From Caprimulgus europaeus (Eukaryota > Chordata > Aves > Caprimulgiformes > Caprimulgidae), in the NCBI GenBank assembly GCA_907165065.1, contig OU015524.1, positions 29,512,795 to 29,576,794 of the forward strand: a DNA stretch of 64,000 nt, read 5' to 3'. Both the position numbers and the translations under genes were made by a program. Of this stretch, positions 49,337-63,960 are shown one piece after another. Position 1 is the first letter of the stretch. Every line of letters starts with the position of its first letter. A model generated the notes under the pieces. It ran no database searches. It was not told the origin of the DNA and worked only from the letters and a program-made list of their open reading frames with translations.

Positions 49337-52300
49337 GTCTAACAAGTCACTGAATCATATGTGAGTCTCTCTTTCAAGCTACAGCAAATAATAGCTTCTT
49401 TGGTTTTGTTTAGTCCTTGAAGATAGCACACACACAAACAATTACTGAAACTTTTCTGACCCAGAAACCCTCTTAAGCAGTGTACATTTAGCATGTATTT
49501 GACAAACATCTTATAGGATGCCATCAAAATACCTTTTGAAATGCATCTTAATTCCAAATGCATGGGCTGGAGTCCTTACACCGCATGAAAAGCACATTTC
49601 TCCACATGGCAATCAGGACTTTGCTCAGCCAGTGTTGCACTTTGACACAATTTCATGCATATATCTGCAGGGGAGAGTGTGTCACAATTTAGTCCATTTC
49701 TTTCAATAAGGCTCATATTGTAAAGCCTTTATTTTCTGACACTTTGCTAATATTTTTCAGTTACAGTGTTTAAAATATTTATACAAAGTCCTCATCTTTA
49801 TCATAGGATCAACTATCAATTGAGAAGCCTCTTTTTGCAAACGAAAATCCTGCTAGTTATGACATACTGGAAATCTACCACAGAGTTTATCCGGGAGGCT
49901 TGAGAATTGGTACAAATCAGTACAAAGCAGCCGGATGTAAATCAAACACAAGTCCTCTGAGTTCTGGCAGAGCTCTTTGGTTAGACTACTTTTCTCATCT
50001 GAGAATTGCTCCCAGATAAAATATCCAGGCTTTGGAGCAAGCACAGCAAAAATATTATTAGCAGAGAGATAACATCTAAGTCAATGATGAGTGCCCAGCT
50101 TACATGACCACCCTATAGTTAAAATATGAAAGAAAGGCTTTTATTAGTTTTACAGTTGTGACTAATATTTTCAAGTAATGCCAAATGTTTTACAGATGTT
50201 GATAGGGACAACTGCTGACTACAGGGTGCTCCAACCCAGAACTGAACCAAACACTTTGGAGAAACCCAGATCAGAACTTTGCAGCCAGCCTTCCTGTAAA
50301 TCTAATCACAAAGAGCAAGATGCCATAAATAATACTGAGTCAATAAAAAATCCTACATCCTATTCAAGATTTTGGAGAATTTGTTAACTTCGCTGATGAC
50401 TTCTTGTGAAGGACTGGAGCAATGTTCTGCATCTTAAAGCAACACAACTCAGTGAAAGTCCTGTCCTGGAGATGCATATGGAAAAGGGAATGTTGTTAAA
50501 ATGCTGGCAGGGTATTGTTGTGATGTAATAGATGTTATGTGCTTCATTAAATTATTTCGTGCATCGAACATCTACTCTGTGGAAAAGAAGACACATCACA
50601 TTCCAGTGCCTGATGAAGACCACGTCTTAAATGCAAGGATGCAAATGCTGAACTCATTTTAAAGTTCATCATATCTTCTTGAGCTAAACTGAGAGACTAA
50701 CTGGTACTGCTTAAAGAAAGGACATTTTATCAAGGGAGAATAGTAAATATGAGACTCACAGAAGACCAATATGATGGAAGTCAGGCTGTCACTCAGTCTC
50801 TGTAAAAAAGACATAAGCAGGAGATATCTTCAAGTCTTCTGAGCAGTCCTTGACTCTTCTGTCCAGGATATATCTCACCATTTCTACTTGAAACAAGACT
50901 CCAGAAACTTGTGGAGTTTCTTGAAAGGGAATTTTAAAAAATATAAAGTCCAGACTTTCCATTTTTCCTTCTCCAAAACTGACATCTTAAAATTCGTTGT
51001 AGTGCTATGTCACATGCATAAATTTTTATGCGGTCTGTTGATTATTGAAGAAACTCATGAAGTATGTAAGAGAAACATGATAAAGCTAAAAACTAATCAG
51101 TTTTCCATGTTACACTCTTCTAGTGCCATTTAGACATCTGCTTTCATAAATCTGTAGTTCCATACTGATTTTCAGCTTATATGAAAGACTGGAAATATTT
51201 TGCTTCAGGATGGAAGAATTGTAGTGCACAATTTTAAGGAGAAGTTCTTGCTTAAAATGGCACATACACACCTCTGATTCTTGATCCAGATTTTGGGATA
51301 TAGAAGGCTTCTTCATAATCACTGTTTTAAACTCTTAGCCATGTATTGTACAATATGATTTCTGCTCATCTTGACTTCGCCACTAATAACATTTATGACA
51401 GTTTCATGTGAACCATGCTTAGTAGCAGATGCATTCATGTTTTCTATTACACAAGGGTAATGTAGGGTGATAACTAGAAAAGCCTAGATTAACGTCTTGT
51501 TAGTAAGTCAAACTGTAACAATTATCAGTTTTCCAGGTGGGTTCAGGAATAATCAAAAGCATGGCAGGATTCAAAAAGGTTTAGAAGTGTATAAGGCTAA
51601 TAACACAATTATAGCAGATCAGAAGAAAAAATAGATACAGGAGCAGTCATGTATAAACTCATGAACAGTTTTGGCCTACAATCCCTCTTAGGCTCAGTGG
51701 CTTATTGGTGCTCCAAGCATCACCGCACATATGACTCAGGCCACGCAGGACGCACTTCAGAGCTGAGACTGGTTTGGGAAGAGCATCCTGTCTGGAATGA
51801 TTTTTCTATAAGCATCCATTATGCATGTTTCTCGGGCTTACAACATCGCGTCACCCCCAAAAACAAAGTAGTGGAGGCAGCACCACACCGGGTCACGAAC
51901 AAAAATTACATGGGCTGAGGGCAACAGCCTGTAACAAGAAGCAACAAATCACCTTTTTGCCTGTGCATGGGGAAGAGGAGATTAGTTGTTAGCTTGCCCA
52001 GATAACTGCACTTCTGGGGAAAGGACAAGGTTTCAAGGACAAGAAAAGCTAGATAGGGCCAGGGGAGCCAACCTCTTCAGCCTTGTTCTCTGCAAAATGT
52101 TCTTATGTTACAGAAACCATTATGTTCAAACCAGAATTTCCCTCTGGGAGTGGTGAAATCCTGCTTTGCCAACAGGGCTGAGAAGCTATAAACTGGCTCT
52201 TGCTGTCACAAGACAAAATCACAGATTTGGCCCTCAATTTCTGTGCTGCATGTATGTAAGCAAACTGAAGATGGCATCTGCATGTTGACCTCAGGGAAGC

Positions 52301-55300
52301 CTTTCTTTTCTCAGAGAAACTGCAGGATTAATTTATGTGATGTGTAAATGCATCTACAATAAAAAAAGAAATACTACAGTCATCTTCAATGAAGGAGGAG
52401 TCTACTTTTCCCTGTTCTCTTACAGTTCTGGGATGAGAAATTCAAGAGTCCTTACAGAAAAGGAATGTTTTGTTGTTGCTGTTGCTTTTTTATGGGAACT
52501 CTGAGTAATTCAGTGAAATTCTGCTGCTGGATAAAAGCAGTTTAAAAGTCTGAAATGTGAAGTCCTAAATTGTAGCAGTTCAGAGTTTATTTTTTTTTCT
52601 CTAAACTCCTATTTATGACAATGAAAAGCAGATGGATAAATGGGTATTTTATCCTATATTCACATAATTAATATTTATGTATGTTAAATGGAATAAGGGG
52701 AACTAATGGCATGGGAGAGAATATTAAATTACATAGCAATTTGGAACTCTATAACACTGTATCTTATTATGTTTTAAGGAATATGTGGGGTTTGTTGATC
52801 CCACTGAAGATGACAGGCTTTATTTACCTTAGGAAAAGTACAGTACATCCTGGTAGCATCTGCTAGGTCATCTTGTTCACTTTGTTCTACTCCATTAACA
52901 TGGCCCCATCCTGTTGGGGAGACACAGTAGACAGGAAGAGGCATTTCAGACTTACTCTCATTTTTGAAGGTTGCTAGATGTGATAGAAGCACCTGTATTC
53001 TAAAAAAAGGGATGAGAATAACTCTTCATGTGCATACACTTGAATGCACACCCACATGTTTAATTTATCAAATGCACATCCTACTGCCATCTCCTCTACT
53101 AAATATTACAAACAAACTCAAATCATTCTGCTGGATAACAGAACCACTATGCTGCCAGTGGTCTAACCAGTGTGTGTGTACATGTATACATGTATATGTC
53201 TCTCTCTCTATATATGTACCAGAGAGAACACTGAATGTGGGACTCTGCCATCCAGCTATAAGGAGGTTGCTCTGTGGATTTGCAAAGCAGTGGGATGTTT
53301 TGCAGACATATGAACAACTTCAGTTTTTATGGAAAGAGAGCAAGAAAACAGTAAGAATGGTTTCCACACTGTGGAAATCCACTCTTCTCTTTGGTCTGTG
53401 TACTTCTTGGTGAACCTGTAATACCTGTTAATTTCAGTGATATTTTGGTGGCTGTTGATACTGAAAGATAATAAGACAGATGAGATTCCAGGAGAAAAAG
53501 GGGCAGAGATGCATTTAGATAATTTGGTTTCCTTTTGGAAATATTTATTTCTGAACAAGATGTAAAAAGCCTCATTGGGATTATCATGCAGCCATTTGCA
53601 TAGTATTGCACACCACACATATGCTGCCTTTCCAAACAAACAATAAGATGCAATATTGCAACTTTAAAGTTTTACTTGGTATTTTATTCCTTAGTCAAAA
53701 TTTTAAACACTTTTTTTTTTCCCTCTGTTCAATCTCACTGTATCTTTACACAGCTGCAACAATAACTTAATACCATTTAATAAGTATACAAAGGAAACAG
53801 TCCTGAGAGCCTCAGGAAGATTCACTTACTATAAAGTCTTAAATTACTATAATGTCACGAGCAACGTTAGTGGATGGTAGTCCATATGAAGTTATCCTGC
53901 CTTGGACTCAGAAAACATAAGTCCTCTCCCTCTCTCCCTTGGGCTCTTTGACATTATCTCCAGGGGACATTCACTTGTGCCCCTCTTCCCCCATACTTCT
54001 GTCCAGTGGTCTGTTCCCACCTACATTTATCCTTCTTTTAATCTCCTTTAGGCAAAAGTCTGAATAAAGGAGCATGATGGATACTGTCACTGTGGTCATT
54101 ACCATCACTCATGAGTGACTGCTCACAACTGCATTTGCAACCTTATAGTATATTTACTTTGCCTTTTGCAGGTGCTTTTGGCCTCTTACACCTCAAACCC
54201 TATGTACTAATAACTGCAGTTTTCATTCAGCAGTCCTGTGCTGGTCAGGAAATTTTACAAACTGATAACTGACTGCAGCTATTCCCTAAATTCAACTGCC
54301 TCTGATGTGGAAGGCAATAACCTTTAAGAGGACCAGAAGAGAGCCTGCTGCATTCAAGTCCTTGCAGCAAGCAGAGAAAGTATGGCAGAGTTTTAGGTAA
54401 GTGGGATATAATTAGCCGTGTTGGAATTTGACCAGGATATCAGGGTTAACATCCCTGCTCCTGTGAGAAGTGCCTGGGGAGTTCCTCAGCAGCAGGCAGC
54501 CAGGACCTCTTGTTTTCATCACATTCCAGGCACTACATGACAGCTACCCAAATACGCTTCGCCTTAATGAAACAGAAATGCTTACATGATACCTACAATT
54601 TGGAACAGAAGTATGAACCTAATCCCTGAACATATGAATCTAGATTTGTGAAATACCCAGAGTGAAAGAGGACTTCTGTATTTTGGTTCTGGACCTTAGC
54701 TATTGGGAAATAGTCACAAAATCAGTCACTGGAAGATCTGTGAAGCCAATAGGTTTCACGAACAGCTCGATCTGTTTATAGCTGGCTGTCAAGTCTAGAA
54801 GTGAGGATTTCTTCTTGCCTATATACAGGCTTTAATACATCACTTGCACAGCTCCATTTGGAACGGGCTCTGGTCATGTGCGTTACACAGCACTCTAGGC
54901 TGCGTGTGGAGATAGCTGCCCAGGCAGGAGCCCCAGCACTTACAGCATCCAAGAAAACTCACCCAGTTGCTTCCCCTGCATGTGTCTTCCAACCACTTAT
55001 GATTTTATCTTACATCAGCTGCTCTAGAGTCTCCACTATCAGCTGGTTGCCTTTCTGAAGTCTTTTCTAGCCCCAGGTTTTTATTACTTTCCTATGAGTC
55101 ATGCATACCAAAGATGGATGCAGCTCTGCTCTACCCAGGAAGACTGCAGAGCCAGACAGCTGCTGCTGGTGGGAGGAATGAAGCTTCCTTAATTCCTCCA
55201 GAAAATCTCTGCTTGCTACCAGCAACTACCAGAGGGTTGTGGAAAAGTGGCCAAGAATTTTTCACAGATTAGTGTACAGACAGAGAGATTTGTTTTACAC

Positions 55301-57227
55301 TCATATTTTCTATAACCCAAAATTACTTAAATTGGGTAAACTGTATTCTCCTAAACTCAAATTAGTACACTTGTCACTAGAAATTTCCAAATATGTAAAT
55401 TATTCCTCTATTGACAAGAGATTGTGAGCACTGGTAGAGCTTAGACTTCCCTATTTTATATGTTTCCATATGTTGAGCATGGAAGAGAAATGTATAATTT
55501 ATCTCCCAAACATATTTTCTCCTTTGTAATGTGGAGGTATTGCATGTAATCATATTCCAGGGCAATAAGATTAGACAAATTACTGCACTCTAAAAAATCA
55601 CGTTAAAAATTACTTCCCCATCTTTATTAGCTCACTTTTTCTCAGTCAAATATGTTTGGCTTACAAGAAAAATTATGCTTTTCATTCTGACCTCAGGCTT
55701 CCCAAATTCAAACAGAGCTATGGGTCAATAACCAAATGAGAAAGAGACAGACAGAATGATTCAGATCCTTTTTGACACCTCAGCATCTTTAAATTACTGC
55801 TTATGTCAGGCATTGGTTATGCTGGACAGTGAAAGGCTGGGAACAAGCACACAGTTCAGAAGATGATCTGTACATAGGAATTCAGATACCCTTCTAGTAG
55901 CTCTGCTCCACTCCATGTGCAATGAAAAAGGAACATATCTTTTACCAATAGAGCTAAAGCAGGAAAGTAAGACAAAAGTCAGCCAATGTAATGAGTCAGA
56001 AATGTTTTATATTTGCTTTAACATAGCAGAGTGAATGTGAAACTTTTTTTGGTGTTTTGTGCCAAAAAGTGTTCTGGAGACTAAATGTAGGCAATACGTC
56101 CCAGGGCAATTTATTTTGCTACATGGTTATTAAAAAACAATATTGCCACAACTAACTGGCTAGAAAGGGCTATGCAGAAAATGTCTTCTGTCTGGTGGCT
56201 TTGGGCAGCATCAGAAGTCAGAGACCCCACACGGGCTTCTGTGTCACCACAAACCTGCCATGTCCTACTCCAGCTGGCAGGAGCCCAGGAACAAAACTGC
56301 AGCTTCCCAGGTCTGCCCAGACCCTGCAGGAGGACGTGCATTTGGCAATAAAAAGAAATTATCTTCTTTTTAGCTCCACAACACTTTTTATAAACTGTTT
56401 ATAGAGCAGGTAGGTTTTTTGTTTTAAAATCTCCATTGACCACAAAGATGAAGAGCAAAAAAAAAGGTAGTTATAAAATTGCACATCCAAGACATGACTC
56501 ATAGTAACCCGCAGCAGCATCTGGCTTCCCTTTGGAGGCAGCCCCTGATGTGCCTGAGCTGCCCCCCCATTTCTGAGCATGGAGGGGTATATGTGGCTTC
56601 TGCAGCAGTGCAGCTGCATCTTAAGCCCCCAGGACTTGGGGGCCTTCATGAAAGCCGCAGGGATGGGACATTCTGCTCCATCCTCTAACTGCAGGGCACC
56701 AGGAGCTGGAATAGCAACTACACAAAAATACTTGCATTAGAGTTAGAGAAAGAGCAATAAAGGAGAAGTAGTATTAAATAAAGTAGGAACAAATGAGTGC
56801 AGCACTGAATGAGGTGAAAGAGGTGGTGGCCAGTTCCACACCACTGGCTCAGCATCACTTTACGCTGTGGGCAGGTTGTTTGTGCCTCTTCAGGCTCAGT
56901 GACTTTGAACAAGAGACACAAGTGCAGAGGCTATTGCTGTCAGGCTTTGCCTGTGTGTGAAGCCAGATATCCAGGCTGGTTGAAGACACCTGGTGGGCCC
57001 AGAACAGTGATGTGCGGATATGGTGACCGCCACTCACCTGGGGGTCTGCTGGAGCCCAGCAAACGTACAGCCTGGCTGCAATCACTGCTGCTTGTGTGGT
57101 GCCATGGCTACATCTTCTAGCACTGGCAAATACAACAGTTTCATGGGCAACCAGGGAATGGCAAAACTTTCCAGCCTTGCTGAAAATGGGTGGGTGGCAA
57201 ATCCTTGAAATACACCATATAAATGTT
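49337..57227. other. Gene desert, part 4
   Basis: AT-rich non-coding DNA. The segment about 51690-51905 has several CpGs in an otherwise CpG-poor context. A TG/TC/TA compound repeat lies at about 53168-53218. Open frames here are short and lack recognisable domains. Confidence 0.6.
53168..53218. repeat. Compound TG/TA/TC microsatellite
   Basis: GTGTGTGTACATGTATACATG, then (TC)n and (TA)n. Simple repeat. Confidence 0.8.
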
Positions 57228-57305
57228 GCAGCTTAGGGACCATGTTTTCTTTTCTGTCTGCATAGCAACCAGCACATAGCTGGCACTCAATAAATATTAG
57301 CTAAG
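57228..57305 (+). mobile_element. L2-like (or MIR3-like) 3' end
   Basis: AGGGACCATGTTTTCTT, a short gap, then CAGCACATAGCTGGCACTC and AATAAATATTAG. This order (AGGGACC, AGCACATAG, GGCACTCAATAAATATT) is the well-known 3' tail shared by L2 LINEs and MIR3 SINEs. L2 relics are rare but known in birds. Recognised from memory of the consensus, about 75 bp only. Confidence 0.6.
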
Positions 57306-60300
57306 ACAAACTGGTTTGTGTCTCCCATTAGGGCTCTTTGTGTACACTTTAATTCCTGCATTCTCTCTCTTCTTAAGGGCATTTGACAGAAAGCTGTAAA
57401 TACGAGGGCTTGGGCTGACCACCAGGCAGGGGACCAGGAGAACAACAGCACTGGTCCATGCTCTCTGTCGTGGCCCAAGGCAACTCACTCTGCATGACTA
57501 CGTATCAACTTCCACTTGTGTAAAGTGGGGATAGTGCTCACTTTCCCTTTCCCAAAACCAGCCTGTTTGCACTGTGCTAGGAAAATCTAAAAATGTTTCT
57601 TGAGCATAATGACATTTCTTCCCTAGAAATTCCCAGAATTATACATTTTAAAATGATAGCACATCAGTGAAAGAGTATTCACTGGGTCTGCGTGCCCCCA
57701 GATGTACTGTAACAGGAGGCTTCACTGTTGATATTATCACAGCCCAGGCAACCAACAGGGCAAGGGCAAATGGATAAAACACACATGGGTTTTTTTGGGT
57801 TCTTGAGTAAAGTGGAGTGCCTTGGTCCACAGGACTTCTTTTCTCTCCATGAAGAATATTGTGATGTGAGATTTTGTCCTAGATTTTCCTATGTAAATCT
57901 TTTGTTGAAAGTTCAAATAACTGATTTGAAGTAGGTCATAGACACCCTGTGCAAGTAAGTGAACTGTACTTCAACAAAGCATGACTGCGTCTACTCACAG
58001 ACGGTGTTCTGAATTTTGGAAAGCTAGTTCTGCTTTAAGGTAGAGTGCTTGAGATTAAAGACAGTACTGAACAATTTAAAAGATTTAGGAATTATACTGT
58101 AGGAAGTCATGCTATAATAAGCTTTAGATCAATAGTTCATATACCATCATGGGATTCTCAGTTGCCGAAGAGAAGGAGTCCAACATACTGTAACCTACCA
58201 CTTTCCCCTTGAAATGTCTTAGTTCGATGAAGCAATAAACCGGTCTGGACTAAGTTACTGAAAGTCTTTGAAGTACTGGAAGACCCATAAATAAGGAGAG
58301 TATTTTGGAAGGGGGGGCTCATTTTGTGGTGTACATATACAACTATTTCATAGTCAAGGTGATTTGTAGCTGCCTGTAAGTCAGTTTCCTGGGAGTAATA
58401 AATCTTCATTCAAGCAAAACTAAAATGTCACCAGTATTTATTTCATGCATTTTTTACCCCATCAGGAAAAAAAAAATGTCAGCATTCATGTAAACTGTCC
58501 TATGCCCAACTTGCAGCTCTGCACTAAAATTATGGTTCATAGTATGAAATTTTTATAAATCTAAATTGTAAACATTGGGTAACAGATGTACCATTGCATG
58601 GCCAAAAAAGAGTGGTAACTGTCACTGGAGAAATAAAACTGAGTTATTGTTTCCAGTTTCAAAAGAACAGCAACAAGTCTAAAAAACTATATGTGATCTT
58701 TGTCCTTTTTTCCCCTCAGACACCTGCACTCATCTAATGTTTCACTGAGCCCTGAAAAATAAATGCATAGCTTCAGTCTCCTAATCCATGTGGCTCCAGA
58801 GACCACTGTTACATGAGAACTTAAACTGATGATGCTGAGCGTCCTAGGGGCAGCTTAATCTTTTTTAATTCAAATCAACTGAGTCCCATGTGGCGCTAGG
58901 ATGATACTCTATATGCTGCAATCAGACTGACCTAGACTTCTTGTGCTCTAAATGATTAATGAAACTGCCTCCTAGTTTGTTTCTATGGTGATCTGAAACT
59001 TGACACGATGTAGGAATCTGCCATTCACGCTGAATGAATCGAGGAGGAGGTAGCCCAGGAACAAAACTCCATCAGTTGTACAGAGAAGGCTGAATTTTAA
59101 GTCATTAGTCTCCTTGTACTTGGGTTGTTGACTCTTGAAAATAAGAGTGAGATAAAATATCCCAGTTAATGTAGCTTTAATTGGGTAGTTTACTAGTCAA
59201 TTGTTTCAATATTAGCAAAATGAGTTACTCTGAAAACAGCTTTCTATGTTTTCTTTTGTTGAGCATATGTGAGATAATGCCAGAGCAGTAGCTACAGAGG
59301 GTTTGCAGCTCCCTACAAAGAAGCTAATTCAACTGTGAAACCTCTGCAATACCTTTAAATACTGTAAATAACATCCTAAGAAAAAAAAACCAAACAAAAA
59401 ACCCTTAGCAAAAAATCTATGTTCAGATTTTACTGATACTACTATTTCAAAAAAGGAGTGATTTAATTCACTACAGTGCTTTGAGGCTTTCAAACCAATA
59501 AATGCCTTTTACTTTTATTTCCAGATGGAGTACATTACTAACTTTTAAATATTTCAGGTAGTCCCTGAACCACTGATGAGTATCTGCAGTCATGCTTAGG
59601 TCTATCTACAGTGCTAAGGTAAAAAAACACTTGAGAGAGCATCAGTAAATTAGCTTAGCTACCTCGCCAGCCACAACACCATGAAGCTCAGCTGAAACCA
59701 GCTGCCTGAATTTTTACTCAGTGTCAAGACCCAGTGTTGCAGCCCACGCTGGATGCCAAGAGACTATTGCTTAACTGCAGGCAGTGCTGGCTTTAGCTAG
59801 TTACTAAAGTTGACTTGATCATGCTACTGCTGTAGTCAGACTGCCTTTAGAGCAAACCTCATCTTTCCTCCTTCCTCTTCCTAGTCAAACACATTTGAAC
59901 CCTTGTTGAGTCAAACCTCAATGATGTGTAAAAGCAAGTACGCATGAGGGTTTTCGGATGATGGTGAGAGCAGTGGAGCCCTACAAGCTCCAAGATAATT
60001 TGCTGGTGATCTTTCTGCCTCTATCACTTAACATTGCCTTTATTGCCTCCCTTCCAAACTCCTGTTTTTTGTCCTTTCACTGAGGCCTGACTCTGCCAGC
60101 ACAGGGAGAGATGCTGCTGCTTTTGTCCTTTCCATGTCTGTTTAAAGTGAACACTGTTGTGCCACGTATTTGCTTCTGGTGAGGCTATTCCCATACTGAC
60201 CTACTGCATCTCTCAACAGCTTTTCAGGACGGCAGAGCATATCCAAATCATCTCAACACTTCATCTGGAATCAATCATTGTAGGTCCACCCATGTCAAGA

Positions 60301-63300
60301 AAACTATGCTCATTTGCATCAGCATGTGACCTGGTCCTATCTCTCTGTGATCTTTAGATCAACAGTGCTCCCGTTGGGATTCATGATCTCAGAGGAGTTT
60401 GAACCCACTTTCTAATGTATTTAACCAGTGTCTGCCATTTTTCTTTCTTATCATAAACCACATTGTGGCTACTGACTCAAATTCATAACAACTCAGATTG
60501 TTTTCATATAGATCTGGGGCATTTTTCTTAATACTGCACCATGCGTTCAGAGAGTTTAAGAATCCAGACTTAGCAGACAGTATTATTTATATTTCTTAGT
60601 AAATCAGTGAACTTTGCAGATGTAAAATACTTAGGGTCTAGGATGTTAAAAGGAATTTGAAGTACTTAGTATTTTCAAATGTGGCTCAATAGACATTGCC
60701 CCCCATGTTTCTTCAAGTCACTTTAAAAATCCTAGTTCATATTATTGCCAAATTAAGATATGGTACAATGGTTTACATTTTTCTCAAGCCTCACTTCCTG
60801 GGATCACACAATACTGTCTTCAGTACTACAACTTTAATTTTTAGAGGAAAAGGCAGAGAGAAGAAAAAGAAAAGCTTTAGGATTTCCTAAATAACAAAAT
60901 CTAATACACTGCACCCAGATTCAATTTTTAAGGCAATCTCTTATTTGAGGGAAGAGTTTGAACTAGTTTTGAATATTTTTGATTACCAATACCAATTCCA
61001 TAACTACATGTCTCACTGAGGTTCTCAGAAGGATTATTGGAAAAATAGTAGTTTTCCTTGAAAAAAAATTTGTTAATTTGTTAATTTTTGCATAAGAACC
61101 AGGAAAAAGAGTTCAAACAGAATCAAAATGTCTCACTGGCTATACAACTCTCCTCAGAGCTGTGTGAAAACATGCTCCTGTGATGTCTGTTTGGGAAGGC
61201 ACTCACGTGGGGTGCAGGAAACCCAAGCTCATGCCATTACTTCAAACCATACAGGCCAAATTTCTGCAATCCATGTCTGCAGAACAGCCCTTTTCAGGTG
61301 AAGATACAGTGACTAAAGTGACCACAGCCCCTCTCTCTCTTATGGATAGAACCACCCAGGAAGGAGATGAGAAGCTGGGCAACATGGATATGAATTACTT
61401 CAGCTCATTTCATTTTTTGAGATGAGCCTGCATGACAGACCTTAGTGTTCTTCTGCCACCACCACTTTCAGGGAAGCAGCACCCTTCCTGGGAGGGTGAA
61501 CAAAAGCAAAATCCTAATCTCCATGTGTATATGTCCTTTTCAAGCAAAGAGATTAAACCTGAGCCTTTAGGATGAAACTGAAAAACATGTTTATATGGAT
61601 GAGCGACCAAGTCGTCTCACCAAGGATCCTACCAGGGTGACCAGATAGATTTAATGCCTCCTATCAAAAGCCACATAGACACAAACTTTTCATTATCTGA
61701 ACTCAAGCCCCATGCTTGTTTTGGAAAAACACTGTGCACTGATCAATGTATCTGTGGGATTATTCTTCTTACATGTGTCCCATTCTCAGGAAGCAAAAGC
61801 TTTTCAGCCTCTCAGGCAGGAGGACACTCTCTCACAACAGAGTGAGAGCCATGAGTTCTCTGCTGCCCTATAATACTTTTCTAGGAGGCTTCTGTGCCCA
61901 TGGTTGAAGAAAATTATACTCTCCCATCCACATTATGAACAAAACCCCACCTGTTTCCAGTTCAGGGAGACAATGCCAGAATGCAGGCATTGATAATTAG
62001 ATCCAAACAGAGCTATAGCGACGATGCCAATGACCCCATGAGTATACACGAGAGAGATGACATCTCTCAAATGTCCAATACTACTACAGTCCTTGCATTT
62101 GTGGGTTTTGCATTGGCACAGCTAATGGGCTTGATTATGACTGTGGGACACTACTGGAAAGACAATAGAAATGAGTGTTTTTTAATGATTGTTTTTACAA
62201 CGGCTCCAGTAATATTTGTCTCGGGACAAGGACAGTTTCTATTATTCTAGTGTTTCTTCCTACATTTTCTGGAGACTATGTATGTGGAAGGGAGGGGCTA
62301 ATCATTTTTGGAAGAGAGACATGACTAGTGATGGGATATAATACTCGGGAGACACCGGTCTGAAATCACTCACAATTGGGATATATTTCAAATGCTTTAA
62401 ATCTTCTGAGAAACCAGTAATCACAAGTACAGAAGTCAGCACTCTGGGTAGGAAGAGGCATTGCATCCCTCGTTTTTGTACAGTGCCAGGCACTCTGATT
62501 GCATCTCCTGCCTGCTCCTGTTGGCAGCTGAGGGGTAGCTCGTGCTAGCAGATGGATTTACAGAGCAGTGTGTGGATCTACAGTGACTAATTATTTGAAT
62601 ATGAATCAACAATGCAACACTGTGGCAAAACAAGGCAAATGCTCGGCGTTGAGTCACATTAATAAGAATGTCACGCGTAAAATAAATGAGGTAATTATTC
62701 TGCTCTACTTCACTTGATAAGCCTCAGTTGGAGCACTCCATGCTGTTGTGAACACCACATTAAAAAAATAAATACATACTAATTGGAGAACTCCGAAGAG
62801 AACAACAAAAATGAGAAATGGTTTGGAAAATAACCCTTATGTGTATGATTGTTCATAAACACATGGAGTGTTATTAAAAAAGGAGCAATTATTATTATTA
62901 TCTTAATTCTATACTAATACACTGATTGAGTACAGAAGAAACTGAAGTGAGCAATGCCAGGGACAACATAACTTATAGGCTGAAGTGCCATATAGAAACA
63001 ATACTTTCAGAGCAAGAGGCCAAAGAATCTCTTGGCATCACCATCTTTGGAAACAGTCCAGACTAGCCTGGACAGTGAAATCAACTAGAAGACAATTTCA
63101 CTCCATAAATGTTTCTGAGGTTTCCAAATTTAGCTTCATGTCCAATCAGTAAATGTCTATGCTTTCTGTAAAGGAAAATGCTAAGAAAACAGCACATTAA
63201 CCAAAAGTTTCCAGTTTGATAAAACGTATTTAAAATGTAATTATTTTCTATTTCATGCTATAATTAAAATATTTTAAATAAAAAGTGATTTGTAAAGGAA

Positions 63301-63960
63301 AAAAATCCAAGCACTTTATCCTAAAGGTGACAAAATAGAATATGTCAACAATATCCTCAAATGTCAAAAGAAGATTTAAAAAGAAATCAAAATCATATTA
63401 TAAAATAATTTAATTTTCAATAAAACTTTATTTTTAAATTAAGTGTATGATTTATTTTATTTTATTTTAATTTATTTATTTATTCATTAAGCCAACTTTG
63501 TAAGCTACATGTTCAGCAGGGAAGATTTAGGAAAAGTACATTCCATTTTAAGACTTGTAAAGTTACAGTCAACAAGCGAAACAAATGCAGACCTCTGAGG
63601 ACTGTTCTTGAAATTAGAAGGTACTTTTGTAGAAGGTACTGTTTAGTCCTTTCAGTTAATTGTTTATTATTGAACAATTGATTTCTAGTGCACTTAAAAT
63701 AATGGAGAAAGCATGTAGATTTAAAATTTGTGTAGTGCTGCTCATGAAACGAGAGTAGTTTAACATACAGCAGTGTTAGTTTTCAGTAGCAAAACTTTCT
63801 GATTTAAAATCTCATTATGGATTTTTACATTTGTGTAGGAAAAAACTTCTTTAGAAATATCCACTCTAAGCTACTAGAAGAGACAGTGAGAGGGACAATA
63901 CCTGTATAATACATCTACTGGTGTTGCTTTTTGGCCCTTGCATTGACGGTGCTTCTTGTT
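57306..63960. other. Gene desert, part 5
   Basis: AT-rich non-coding DNA with T/A runs and a (TTTA)n/(TTTTA)n repeat at 63449-63484. The stretch 58800-59060 is repeat-free with homeodomain-type motifs (ATGATTAATGAA) and could be regulatory. An 89-aa open frame at 61981-62250 is discussed as a finding. No gene can be supported. Confidence 0.55.
63449..63484. repeat. (TTTTA)n/(TTTA)n microsatellite
   Basis: Several TTTTA units followed by TTTA units. Simple repeat. Confidence 0.85.

Noticed and set aside
54801-55058. 85-aa frame in the desert
   Set aside because: No domain, no codon pattern or neighbouring splice sites that would support a gene.
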